NCBI GenBank assembly: GCA_026414545.1
Contig: JAOAIU010000026.1
Span: 1 to 50,878, forward strand
Direction: 5' to 3'
From: Candidatus Saccharicenans sp.
GTDB taxonomy: Bacteria > Acidobacteriota > Aminicenantia > Aminicenantales > Saccharicenantaceae
DNA: 50,878 nt
Position numbers and translations under genes: made by a program. Shown piece by piece: positions 34,740 through 43,822 of this stretch (positions are counted from its first letter, which is position 1; the number at the start of each line of letters is the position of its first letter). Under the pieces are notes generated by a model that was given only the letters and a program-made list of their open reading frames with translations, had not been told where the DNA came from and ran no database searches.

Positions 34740-37700
34740 TCAGGATTCTTCCTTGGTTTCTTCTAGGGGCTCAATTTCATCTTCTGAAGTCTTCGGAAAT
34801 AGCTTCTGGGCCTGTCCACCGGTTTCGGGCTCAGTTTTGGGCTCGTGGTTACCCCCGGGTTCTTCTTCCGTGTTGCCGGTTTCTTTTCTCTCCATCTTAA
34901 CCGAGTAGACCCGGGTAACGTTGGGCTCTTCCATGGTGGTGCCGTAGATGTAATCGGCCACTTCCATGGTCTTGTAGTTGTGGGTGATGATGATGAACTG
35001 CGTCTGGTGCTTGATAGCCTTCATCAGGTTAAGAAACCGGCCCAGGTTGACCTCGTCCAGGGCAGCATCGACCTCGTCCAGAATGCAGAAAGGCGAAGGC
35101 TTGTAACGGAAAAGAGCGAACAGGAAAGCCAGGCTGGTCAACGATTTCTCCCCGCCCGAGAGCAGGGCCAGATTCTGCACCCTTTTTCCCGGTGGCTGGG
35201 CCACGATTTCCACCCCGCTTTCCAGTGGGTTTTCCGGTTCCAGCAGCTTGACCTCGGCCGTGCCCCCGCGGAACAGCAGGGCAAAGATTTCCTGGAAGTT
35301 CTTGTTGACCTCTTCCAGGGCCTTGAGGAACTGGTTCTTGCTTTCTTCGTCTATTTTCTTGATGGCTTCCTGGGTGGAGTTGATGGAATCACGCAGGTCC
35401 TGCCGCTGCTGGATCAGGAAGTCATATCTTTTTTTCTGCTCCAGGTATTCCTCCTCGGCCATCATGTTGACCTGGCGCAAACGTTGCAGGGCCTCGCGGA
35501 CGCTCTCCAGCTCTTTTTCCAGGTCTTCATCGCTAAGTTCCCGGGCCGGAACCGGCGGCTTACCCCGCCTTCTTTCCTTGGGCTTCTCTTCTGCCTTCTC
35601 TGCAGTTTTCTCTTCAGCTTTTTCATCGGCCCCTTCGGCCGGTTCTTCTTCGACTTCCTCGGCCTCCTCAGCCAGGACGCGACCGGGTTCCTCGGTGACT
35701 GACCCGGGTTGGGGCTCCCGGCCTTCGTTTTCTATTTCCTGTCTCAGTTCCAGCAGGTTTTTCTTCAGCTCTTGCCAGCAGGTTTCTTCCAGGTTGACCC
35801 GGTCCCTTTCTACTTCAGCCCGGCGAATTTCCAGCCTGGTCTTTTCCTCCCGGGCCGATTCTTCTTTTTTCCTCAGCTCGTCCAACCTGGTTTCCCTTTC
35901 CTCCAGTTCTTTCTGGAGGTCGGGCACCTGCCCGTCCTGTTCCCGCAGGCCTTCTTCTTCCTTCCGGGCCTCGCTCTCGAGCAAGACGGCTTTCTGCTTC
36001 AGTTCTTCAATCAGGCGAGCCAGGCGTTCTTTTTCTTCCTGGCTGCTGTAAACTTCCATCTCCAGGATTCCCAGTTTGGCGGTAATGGCCTGGTGTCTTT
36101 TTTCTAAGTTCTTCAGGCTATTCTGGCTGCTATTAATTTTTTCCTGAAGAAGATTAAATTCGGAGCGCAGCCGGTAGGCATTTTCTGCTTCGAGCTTCTG
36201 ATTTTCTTTGGCCCGGCTAAGGGCCTCTTCTCTTTCGCTTATTTTCTGTTTGATTTCTTCCAGTCCGGCCTCGATAGCCTTGAGCCCGCTCTGAGCTTCA
36301 TCTTTTTTGAGCCGCAGGGCTTCTTTTTCTTCCAGCTGGATTTTCTCTTCCCGGGCCAGGATTTCCAGGGCGCCGGAGATTTTCTGGAGCTCGAGGCTTA
36401 TGAACTTATTTTCCCGCTCCAAGTCGGATACTTTCTTTTCGGCTTCCAGCAGAAGGTGTCTGGTTTCTTCCAGGTTTTTCTCCAGGGTAGCCCGTTCTGC
36501 CGTCACTGATTCTATTTCCCGGAGCAGGGGTTCTTTCTCTGCTTCCAGCTTCTGCAACTCCTGCAGCAGGCGTCTTTTTTCCTGTCCCAGGGTGAACAGA
36601 CCTTCTTTTTTCTGGCCGGTCTTGAGCAAGCCCGAGGACTGGAGCAGGTCGCCCCCGACCGTGAGGTAATTGAAAGCGGGATATTGTTCCCAGAGTTTGA
36701 CTGCAGTCAGAACATCCCTGACAATAATCGCCTCCGGTAGGGAAGAGGTGTACTTTTCCAACCCGGCCCTGGGTTTAATCTTCTGCTTAAGAAGGCCCAG
36801 CACCCCGTCCTCTTGAAGGAGGCTATCTGGAATCTGGTGGGCTGATTTTTCTGAGAGAAGGAGCAGGGTGCGGCGGTCTCCGGCCGGAACATTTTCTTTG
36901 AATTTTTCCAGGAGAAAAGCCTGGGCCCGGGCTTCCTCCTTCCAGAAAAGGTCGAACAGCAGGGCCGCTTCTTCTGGAATTTCCACCAGCTCGGAAAACC
37001 AGCCCAGGGCTCCCGGGGCCAGCTGGCTGTCGGTTGAGTCGCGCTCCACCTCGGCTATCTTTTCCAGGGCCTGGAGCTGGTGGCCAGTCTCTTCAATTTT
37101 CCGGCTGAGCCGGGATAGATTTGCTTCCAGGGTGGCCAGCTTTTCATTCAACTTGTTCAGATTCTCGGTCAGCTCCAATAAAGCCGATTGCTGCCGGTTT
37201 TTTTCCTGCCGGGTTTGCTCCAGCTCGGTCGCCAGCCCCGCCTGGCGGTTTTCAACCTGCTCTTTCTGGGCCAGGTAATCTTCTTTTTCCCGGTTAAGTT
37301 TTTCGGCCTGTTTCAGAAAGAGTTCCAGCTCCTTTTCCAGGCGGTAATAATTATTCCGAATTTCGGTGGCTCCCTGGATTTTCTGCATCTGTTCGCGGCG
37401 CAGGTTGGCCAGCAGCTCTTCCTCGGCGGCGGTCAGCCTGGTGGCCTCTTCCAGAGCGGCTCTTTTTTCTTCAACCTGGATGGTGGTGGCTTCCAGCGAT
37501 TTCTGCAGCTCGGCCAGCCTGGCTATGATCCCGGCTTTTTCCTCTTCCAGGTTTTTTATTTCGTTCTGGAGTTCAACCCGGTCAGCTTCGGCCTTCTGCC
37601 TGGAGGTTTCCAGGTATTCCAGCCTCTTGCTTTCCCGTTCAATTTCGCCCTCAAGCCGCGACAACTGCGATTTCAGGCTGAAGGTCCTCTCCTGCCGATC

Positions 37701-38528
37701 CTTGAGCTGTTTTTCCAGATCCCAGAGCTGTTTTCTTATCCTGGCCAGCTGCTTTTCCTCTTCGCGGACAGCATTCAGGGCATCCTGCTCGCGAGCTTCG
37801 GCTTCCTGGAGGTTGCTCTGGATTTCTTCCAGGCTCTTTTCCAGCTGTCGCATCCGCCGGTAGAAATGGTGGGCGGTGAGCTCTCGCTGCCTTTCGCGAA
37901 GACGGCGGACCCGGGCTGCGGCCAGAGCCTGGCGGTAGAGGGAATTCTTGGATTTCTCCACTTCGATGATGATGTCTTCCAGGCGGATCAGGTTCTGCTC
38001 GCTTGATTCCAGCTTGTTCTGGGCCTGCCTTTTCTTATCCTTGTAATAGGCGGTGCCAGCCGCTTCTTCTATCAGCACCCTCTTTTCCTGGGGCTTGGAG
38101 GTGACGAAGGAACCAATGGCTCCCTGTTCTATCACGAAGTATTCCTTCTCGCCTATGGAATGTTTCCAGAGCTCATCCTGGATATCCTTCAGCCGGACAG
38201 CCTTGCCGTTAAGACGATATTCGCTTTCTCCCGAACGGAAGACCCGGTGGGAGATAACCAGTTCTTCTTCGTTACCCAGGGTGATGACGCCGTCGGCCAT
38301 GCTCAGCGGGGGACGTTTGGCGTTACCGTTGAAAATGAAGTCCTCGGTCCGGTCGCCTCGGACGGATTTAAGGCGCAATCCACCCAGGACCCAGAGAATA
38401 CCGTCTACTATGTTGCTCTTGCCAGTGCCGTTGGGGCCGACAATAGCCGTTATACCTGGATGGAAGAGGATTTTGGTGCGTTCGGGGAAAGATTTGAAAC
38501 CCTGAACTTCCAGCTTCTTTATGAACAT
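34740..38528 (-). CDS. smc: Chromosome segregation protein SMC
   Basis: A 1262-residue SMC ATPase. Walker A GPNGTGKS is at 31-38. Long coiled coils cover about 170-490 and 650-1050, around a hinge at about 500-645. The ABC signature LSGGEKS starts at 1123, with Walker B CILDEVDAALDE near 1147-1158. It compacts and segregates the chromosome with ScpA/ScpB (not in the window). Two oddities raise the length above the usual 1150-1200: an acidic Glu/Ala/Lys-rich insert at about 930-1000 inside the returning coil, and an acidic tail of about 50 residues after the ATPase head. Confidence 0.95.
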   Translation of the reverse strand: MFIKKLEVQGFKSFPERTKILFHPGITAIVGPNGTGKSNIVDGILWVLGGLRLKSVRGDRTEDFIFNGNAKRPPLSMADGVITLGNEEELVISHRVFRSGESEYRLNGKAVRLKDIQDELWKHSIGEKEYFVIEQGAIGSFVTSKPQEKRVLIEEAAGTAYYKDKKRQAQNKLESSEQNLIRLEDIIIEVEKSKNSLYRQALAAARVRRLRERQRELTAHHFYRRMRQLEKSLEEIQSNLQEAEAREQDALNAVREEEKQLARIRKQLWDLEKQLKDRQERTFSLKSQLSRLEGEIERESKRLEYLETSRQKAEADRVELQNEIKNLEEEKAGIIARLAELQKSLEATTIQVEEKRAALEEATRLTAAEEELLANLRREQMQKIQGATEIRNNYYRLEKELELFLKQAEKLNREKEDYLAQKEQVENRQAGLATELEQTRQEKNRQQSALLELTENLNKLNEKLATLEANLSRLSRKIEETGHQLQALEKIAEVERDSTDSQLAPGALGWFSELVEIPEEAALLFDLFWKEEARAQAFLLEKFKENVPAGDRRTLLLLSEKSAHQIPDSLLQEDGVLGLLKQKIKPRAGLEKYTSSLPEAIIVRDVLTAVKLWEQYPAFNYLTVGGDLLQSSGLLKTGQKKEGLFTLGQEKRRLLQELQKLEAEKEPLLREIESVTAERATLEKNLEETRHLLLEAEKKVSDLERENKFISLELQKISGALEILAREEKIQLEEKEALRLKKDEAQSGLKAIEAGLEEIKQKISEREEALSRAKENQKLEAENAYRLRSEFNLLQEKINSSQNSLKNLEKRHQAITAKLGILEMEVYSSQEEKERLARLIEELKQKAVLLESEARKEEEGLREQDGQVPDLQKELEERETRLDELRKKEESAREEKTRLEIRRAEVERDRVNLEETCWQELKKNLLELRQEIENEGREPQPGSVTEEPGRVLAEEAEEVEEEPAEGADEKAEEKTAEKAEEKPKERRRGKPPVPARELSDEDLEKELESVREALQRLRQVNMMAEEEYLEQKKRYDFLIQQRQDLRDSINSTQEAIKKIDEESKNQFLKALEEVNKNFQEIFALLFRGGTAEVKLLEPENPLESGVEIVAQPPGKRVQNLALLSGGEKSLTSLAFLFALFRYKPSPFCILDEVDAALDEVNLGRFLNLMKAIKHQTQFIIITHNYKTMEVADYIYGTTMEEPNVTRVYSVKMERKETGNTEEEPGGNHEPKTEPETGGQAQKLFPKTSEDEIEPLEETKEES

Positions 38529-38706
38529 CTGACGCTATTCCTTCCTGAAATCGCCGGCTGTTTATCTGGGGGTTAGTTCCTGGCCGCAGAAGCTTCAGTT
38601 CCTACCACCAGTCTGGCCTGGCTTTAAGATGAGTATTGTAATCAAATAAGGGGAGTTTTTGAAGGGCGGGACTGTTTTTTTATGGTTATCTGGCCCGGGC
38701 GCGGCG

Positions 38707-38736
38707 TTGTCGCCATTCAGGGGGCTGTGCTATAAT
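38707..38736 (+). promoter_or_regulatory. Promoter of tRNA-Thr
   Basis: TTGTCG (38707-38712), 18 bases, then a perfect TATAAT (38731-38736), 23 bases before the mature tRNA. Confidence 0.65.
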
Positions 38737-38759
38737 CTTTGACCTGAGTCATTTTGTAA

Positions 38760-38832
38760 GCCAGCGTAGCTCAGCCGGCAGAGCAGCTGATTCGTAATCA
38801 GCGGGTCGGAGGTTCGAATCCTCTCGCTGGCT
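38760..38832 (+). tRNA. tRNA-Thr (anticodon CGT)
   Basis: A 73-base cloverleaf: acceptor GCCAGCG/CGCTGGC, D-arm GCTCAGCCGGCAGAGC, anticodon stem GCTGA/TCAGC around TTCGTAA, T-arm GGAGG-TTCGAAT-CCTCT, discriminator T, no encoded CCA. A pyrimidine-rich tract (TCTTCTCTTTTC) follows. Confidence 0.93.
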
Positions 38833-38987
38833 CTTCTCTTTTCTTTTTCTCCGTTTTTTCATCTCTCTAAGGGTTAATTAATCTCACCCCCCGAATCATC
38901 AGAAGGGGGTATTGCCTGGGTTTCGGGATGGGTTAATCTAGGAGCGAAGGCGTCGTTCCAGAGGCGCAAGAAAGGGTAAAAGAGGCT

Positions 38988-39842
38988 ATGTCGAAAAAAC
39001 CCGGTATCGGCAAGTTGACGTTGGGAGTTTTTCTTCTGATTATGTTTCTGGCCGGTTCCCTTGTGGCCCAGCCCAGGAAGTACCAGGTGATAACCGCCGA
39101 GGTTAAATTGCACCTGGAGCCTAACGACAGGAGCCCGGTAGTGGTCAGCGCACCGCGCGGCTCCATCCTGGCCCAGGCCAGCGCAGTCAGGTTCCGGCAC
39201 AACTGGATTTTCGTCTATTATTATCACCCGGAAAAACAAAAAACCCTGGCCGGATATGTCTGGGAGCCGGTTCTGAGGAAACTCTTTCCCACCATCAACG
39301 CTACGCTTATTTATAACGGACAGAGCGGGTCTGAACCCGGCGAACTTGATATCAGTCAGGAAGTCAGATTTCCCTATCTCTGGGGGATGCCGCCCGATAA
39401 GCTGCTAGAAGTCGAAGGGCAACCTCTTAACAGGGAACAATCTGGTGAATCTGAGGTTTTGCAGTACCAGCGGGATATAATGAACCGGCGTTGCCTGGTG
39501 GAATATGTTTTCATCCGGAATGAATTGACCGCGACCCGGTTTTTCATGATGGACACTTTTACCGATAATAATTACTACATAACTGATTTTGTCAAAGCCA
39601 AGAATTACCTGGTGCAGCGATTCGGGTTGCCCGTTGACGACCAGACCATCTGGCACGATTCCACTTACCAGGAACGGCAGGAATTATGGGGCCGGGCTCT
39701 TGGCTCCGGCCTGCTGGAATTTCGCTCGAGCTGGGTAGTGGGCGACACCGAAGTGGAGCTGGTGCTGACCGGCTCGGATAATCGCGTGGCTTTTATGGCC
39801 GAATGCGTTGGCCAGAAGTATAAAAGCTTTTTCTCCCATTGA
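38988..39842 (+). CDS. Secreted protein with SH3-like N-terminal domain, function unknown
   Basis: A 284-residue protein with a signal peptide (about 10-28, ending near VAQ). Residues about 32-95 look like a bacterial SH3 domain: a LHLEPNDRSPVV strand, then NWIFVYYY and GYVWEPVL, the positions where SH3b domains carry their conserved Trp and Gly. I do not recognise the remaining 190 residues; they are mixed alpha/beta with an aromatic segment (TRFFMMDTF). SH3b domains often bind peptidoglycan or other wall parts. It stands alone after tRNA-Thr and ends 70 bases before a palindromic repeat cluster. Confidence 0.65.
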   Translation: MSKKPGIGKLTLGVFLLIMFLAGSLVAQPRKYQVITAEVKLHLEPNDRSPVVVSAPRGSILAQASAVRFRHNWIFVYYYHPEKQKTLAGYVWEPVLRKLFPTINATLIYNGQSGSEPGELDISQEVRFPYLWGMPPDKLLEVEGQPLNREQSGESEVLQYQRDIMNRRCLVEYVFIRNELTATRFFMMDTFTDNNYYITDFVKAKNYLVQRFGLPVDDQTIWHDSTYQERQELWGRALGSGLLEFRSSWVVGDTEVELVLTGSDNRVAFMAECVGQKYKSFFSH

Positions 39843-39912
39843 CCCCCTTTTACCCCCTATAAACCCCTCCTTTCTCGCCCCTTTTCCGGAAGGAAAGGGG
39901 GCGTCTATTTTA

Positions 39913-40023
39913 GGGCAGAGGGATTTCTCGAAACACCGGAACCAGTCCCGGCGGTTCCCCATAAACAGAGTTATGGGTTCCCCTCCGCTATGTGTTTCGA
40001 GAAATCCCTCTGCCCCTTTTTTT
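39913..40023. repeat. Long perfect inverted repeat with internal hairpins (copy A)
   Basis: Two 24-base arms (39913-39936 and 39992-40015) are exact reverse complements. The 55-base interior folds into GGAACC/GGTTCC (39938-39956) and CCATAA/TTATGG (39959-39976) hairpins, so the unit forms a branched cruciform-like structure. Seven T (40017-40023) follow on the plus strand, so the RNA could also end transcription of the SH3-like gene. It lies between convergent genes and is followed by two degraded relatives. No coding frame is credible inside it. Confidence 0.7.
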
Positions 40024-40043
40024 GGGTTGGGGGTGGGGTTACG

Positions 40044-40067
40044 GGAAGGAGTCCCGACGGTTATCCC
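40044..40067. repeat. Degraded relative of the repeat core (copy B)
   Basis: GGAAGGAGTCCC followed by a two-base variant and CGGTTATCCC matches the core at 39938-39960 with few changes. It is followed by a sequence loosely like the right arm of copy A (GCGAAGCCGAGAAG). Confidence 0.4.
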
Positions 40068-40221
40068 GCAGTGCGAAGCCGAGAAGTTCTCTTTTCCAAG
40101 CGTCAGACATTAATTATGCTTCTAAGAATGATGTGAGGAAAGTAAATAAATTGAGCGGTATGTCTGGCAGATTGCATCAACCAGTGAGATCAGTGTAATT
40201 GCTTAGAGGGCTATAATACTT

Positions 40222-40257
40222 CCCTCCACAGTGTGCTTTGAGGATCCCCTCTGCCCC
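40222..40257. repeat. Degraded right arm of the repeat (copy C)
   Basis: These 36 bases match 39981-40016 at 28 positions without gaps, starting at CCCTCC and ending CTCTGCCCC, and are likewise followed by a T-rich run. They abut the stop of the PAS-GGDEF gene. Confidence 0.5.
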
Positions 40258-40266
40258 TAATTTTTC

Positions 40267-41217
40267 TTAGGTTTCTTTCTGGGTGAAGGTGAGGGAAACT
40301 CGGTTACGGCCCAGCCACTTGCTGTGGAGCATCAGCTGCTCAGCCCGTTTAACCAGGGATTCTACCGTGTCGAACCTCTGAACCAGAGCGGCCCCCATGG
40401 AAATGGTGGCGTTAAGCAGGCCCGTTTCTACGGTGATATAGGATTCAGCCACCAGCAGACGAAGCTTGTTGGCCACGATGTCCAGGCGGTTCTCGTCGAT
40501 ATTGAGAAGGCAGATTATGAATTCTTCATTGTCCCAGCGGGCCACCATGTCCAGGTAGCGGATATTCTTCTGCAGGGTGCGGGCAATCATCCGGATCAGT
40601 TTGGCCCCGTTGAACCGGCCGAATCGTTCCTGCACCTTGTTGTAATTGTCGATGTCGGCAAAAATTAAGCCGAAGGGGATGTTATATTTCTGGTATTCGT
40701 TTATCTTGTTCTTGAGATACATTTCAATGTAAAGGCGGTTGGGAATTCCCGTGTCCACATCGAGAAGCTGCATCTTTTCCAGTTCCTGGACACGCAGGGG
40801 GATGGTGATGGCAGGAGAGGCGCTGGTAAAGACCTGGGCCACGCCCACAGCCTGTCCTTCGGAATTAAGAGCGGGCAGAGCTTTCAACCGGACCGGCAGT
40901 CTGTAGCCTGCTTTGTTCTGAATGAAAACTTCCACCACCTGGGGCTTTTTCTCCTTGAGGACTTTATCGCACAGGCAGTGTTCCCCGCACAGGCTCTGGC
41001 CGGCATAATCGGTGTAGAGGGCCGGCTCGGCCTGGCAGGACCTTCCCAGCATCTCTTCTCTGCTAAAACCGGTCAGGTCTTCGGCTGCCTTGTTCCAGAA
41101 GGCAATTTTTTTATCCTGGTCGAGCAAGGCGCAGCCGTCAGTCGTGTAGTCCAGAAGCTGGTTGACAAAATCACCCTTAACCTTATCAAAGATCTCAATA
41201 ATCGGTTTTTCGGCCAT
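40267..41217 (-). CDS. PAS-GGDEF protein with degenerate GGDEF signature
   Basis: A 316-residue cytoplasmic protein. A PAS domain (about 15-135) begins at LLDYTTDGCALLD and carries four Cys (61, 77, 81, 83) in a CxxxCxC-type cluster that could bind a metal or sense redox state. A GGDEF fold follows (about 150-310) with DVDTGIPNR and FADIDNYNKV, the latter holding the metal-binding Asp. The signature itself reads DNEEF (229-233) instead of GG[DE]EF, replacing both glycines needed to seat GTP. It is probably a c-di-GMP effector or inactive cyclase. No membrane span. It lies just downstream of the exopolysaccharide operon on the same strand. Confidence 0.82.
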   Translation of the reverse strand: MAEKPIIEIFDKVKGDFVNQLLDYTTDGCALLDQDKKIAFWNKAAEDLTGFSREEMLGRSCQAEPALYTDYAGQSLCGEHCLCDKVLKEKKPQVVEVFIQNKAGYRLPVRLKALPALNSEGQAVGVAQVFTSASPAITIPLRVQELEKMQLLDVDTGIPNRLYIEMYLKNKINEYQKYNIPFGLIFADIDNYNKVQERFGRFNGAKLIRMIARTLQKNIRYLDMVARWDNEEFIICLLNIDENRLDIVANKLRLLVAESYITVETGLLNATISMGAALVQRFDTVESLVKRAEQLMLHSKWLGRNRVSLTFTQKET

Positions 41218-41426
41218 CTATCGCTTCCTTAACTTGTGCTCAGCGTTGCTCATTATTCCTGAGCTGGAGCAATCTTCGTTTTGTTTTAATCTTATATAGC
41301 AATTGTCTTAGCTTGTCAAAGAGGCCACAAACAAAACCAACTTAATATTTGCCAGACACTACTGGCCCCAGCTCTCCATTATTTTCTACAAAGCCTCTCC
41401 TGTTTTCAATATATTTTTTTACGGCT

Positions 41427-43715
41427 TCAGAGCGGCTTGGAATAATGGTAATATTGCCGGGCATAATAGCCTTCCTGCTCCAGCAGGCTGACACCATTAA
41501 TAATGACTCCGAGGCAATTGATCTTGTGATCTTCTATTTTATTCCTGGCCTGTTTCAGGGCGTTGAGTGGAGTCTGGCCAGCCCGAACGACCATGATTAA
41601 ACCATCTACCTGCTTGCCGAGGACCAGAGCGTCGGAAACAGCCAGGATGGGAGGCGAGTCGAAAAGCACGAAGTCGAACTGTTGCTTCAGGAAATTAATA
41701 AAGGCCCGCATCTTTTCCGAGAACATGATTTCCAGGGGGTCGGATGGGGTTACGCCAGAGGGCACCACGAACAGGTTGGTATAGGCGGTCGGGCGGATTA
41801 TTTCCGAGGCGTCTACTATGGCGCTCAGGAAATGGGTCAGGCCCCAGGTATAGTCGACATTGAAGATTTCTTGCTGGCGCGGCTTCCTGAGGTCAGAATC
41901 GACGATGACCACGCGTTTGTGAGCCTGGGTCAGGGCCAGACCGAGGTTGGAGATGACAGACGATTTCCCGTCCTTGCTCAGCGGGCTGGAAAAAATCAGC
42001 GCCTTGCGGGCCGGACTGTCAAAGGAAAGAAGCAGGGAAGTCCTGATGGAACGGAAGGCTTCAGCCTGGATGCAGCGGGGTTCACGCTGGATGATAAGCT
42101 CAATCTGGTGGTTGTTCCTGTCGGGCTCGGCCGCAGGGGCCTGGTCGGTCTTCAGAGACAGGGTTTTTGGCTTCGGCTGGCTATGCTTCTTTTTTTTATT
42201 TTTATCTAGAATTCCGGGCCTTCCCTTGAGCAAACCGGACAGGGTTCGGAATTCGGCCCGGGGACCCTTCGGCTTGTATTCTTTCTCAAAGGCCGGGATG
42301 GTGCCGATGGTGGCCCAGCCAGTGGCCTGGGTTATATCTCTGGAAGATTTAACGGTAGCCACCAGATAGTTGATAAACAGAGAGGTGCCGGCGCCCCCGG
42401 CTAGGGCCAGCAAGACTCCGATCAGGAAAGTCTTGCGCCGATTGGGAAAGGAAGGATTAACCGGAACAGAAGCCTTGTCCACAATCCAGACGTTTAGGGC
42501 CTGAAGGTCTTTCAGGCGGGAGGCTAGGTCGGTTTCGCTCTGTCTCTTGGCCAGGGCTTCCAGCAGGGCTTTTTTATTGTCCGTTTCTATTTTCAGGCTG
42601 TTATAAAGGATAGCGGTGCTGTTGGCCTTGTAGGCCTGGGCCTTGAGGTCATCCAGCAACCTCTGGAGGTTCTGTTCCTTGGCCAGGGCTCCCTGGTAAT
42701 CGGCATAGGCCGTCTTGATGAGATTTTCTTTTTCGCGGTTCAGGGATTCGTAGGTGGCTTCAATTTCAGACTTAAGTTTCTGCATTTCGGGATATTCAGG
42801 CTTCAGGGTGGCCAGGCGCCGGGCATATTCCCGGCTGAGCAGGGCGTACTGTTCGCGCAGCCGGGCAATGGCCGGGTTGGACGGTGATTCGGGCAGCTCT
42901 TCTGGTCTCAGAGCTTTAAGCTGGTTGTAGGTAGTGTACTTATTGACCCGGTCCAGGGTGGCTGCGGTCAAAGCGGTATTGACCTCGGTGATTTTCGAAA
43001 TGAGTGGAGCTTCAGCCGAACTAAGAGGAAGAATACCCTGAGCCGTTCCCAGCTCGGCCAGCTTTTTCTCGGCCTCCTCTATATCTTTCCTCAGGGCAGC
43101 AATCTGGGTGCTTAGAAACTCGGTGGCCTGTTCGGAAGCGGTGTATTTGCGCTTGATAAGCATTTCTATGTAGGAATCGAGCAGCGTGTTAAGGATGTCG
43201 GCAGCCAGGCGGGGATTTTTGTGATCGAAACTGACTTCAATAAGCTTGGTCCCGGAGATGGGGGTAACATTCAGGCTAGCTATGAATTCGTCTATTAGCC
43301 TTTCTTTGAAAACCGGGTTTTCGGGTTCAATTTTTTCTTTGGCCAGTCTCAGCGGTAATCGGGGTGCGAAAAATTCCGGGTGCTCGTGGAGCTTCATTTT
43401 TTCTATGACATCTGACGCTAGGGACCGGCTCTTGAGCAGCAGGGCATGGCTCTGGGAGTTTATGCCGCCGCTCAGGCGGGATAACTCTTCAAAGGGCAGG
43501 ACACTCTGAGTTTCATCTATCCAGATTGTTCCTTTAGCTGAATAAACATGTGGCGAGATAAAAACATAGACCAGGGTCAGGGCCACGATCAAGAAGGCCA
43601 CGGTCAGGCCTGTCCATTTCCACCTGAGCATGGCGTGCCAGTAATATAGGATCTGTTCCAGCAGGTTCTGCTGGGTCTGCCGGTTGCCGGCGGGTGTTAG
43701 TGTTGTTTTCTCCAT
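41427..43715 (-). CDS. Wzc-like polysaccharide co-polymerase with tyrosine autokinase domain
   Basis: A 762-residue inner-membrane protein. An N-terminal Wzz domain has spans at about 34-53 and 430-450, with a large periplasmic coiled region between. The C-terminal BY-kinase has a Walker A variant SPLSKDGKSS (577-586), Walker A' VVIVDSDLRKP (602-612) and Walker B FVLFDSPP (682-689), and a tyrosine-rich tail (Tyr750, 751, 755, 756, 758) for autophosphorylation. It sets chain length and drives export with the Wza-like protein. A Lys-rich linker at about 505-517 joins the halves. It is the last gene of the operon. Confidence 0.92.
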   Translation of the reverse strand: MEKTTLTPAGNRQTQQNLLEQILYYWHAMLRWKWTGLTVAFLIVALTLVYVFISPHVYSAKGTIWIDETQSVLPFEELSRLSGGINSQSHALLLKSRSLASDVIEKMKLHEHPEFFAPRLPLRLAKEKIEPENPVFKERLIDEFIASLNVTPISGTKLIEVSFDHKNPRLAADILNTLLDSYIEMLIKRKYTASEQATEFLSTQIAALRKDIEEAEKKLAELGTAQGILPLSSAEAPLISKITEVNTALTAATLDRVNKYTTYNQLKALRPEELPESPSNPAIARLREQYALLSREYARRLATLKPEYPEMQKLKSEIEATYESLNREKENLIKTAYADYQGALAKEQNLQRLLDDLKAQAYKANSTAILYNSLKIETDNKKALLEALAKRQSETDLASRLKDLQALNVWIVDKASVPVNPSFPNRRKTFLIGVLLALAGGAGTSLFINYLVATVKSSRDITQATGWATIGTIPAFEKEYKPKGPRAEFRTLSGLLKGRPGILDKNKKKKHSQPKPKTLSLKTDQAPAAEPDRNNHQIELIIQREPRCIQAEAFRSIRTSLLLSFDSPARKALIFSSPLSKDGKSSVISNLGLALTQAHKRVVIVDSDLRKPRQQEIFNVDYTWGLTHFLSAIVDASEIIRPTAYTNLFVVPSGVTPSDPLEIMFSEKMRAFINFLKQQFDFVLFDSPPILAVSDALVLGKQVDGLIMVVRAGQTPLNALKQARNKIEDHKINCLGVIINGVSLLEQEGYYARQYYHYSKPL

Positions 43716-43822
43716 GTTCTATCCTGAATAACTATTTTTATAAATTTTCTCTTTATGCCTTCATATCTAATAAATGTGCTTTCTTTCCACCGCGCTGCCA
43801 CTTTCAAGTTCTGGAAACAGGC

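Noticed and set aside
39843-40266. A CRISPR array in the repeat cluster
   Set aside because: The copies are degraded, unequal in length and irregularly spaced, with no uniform spacers and no cas genes nearby.
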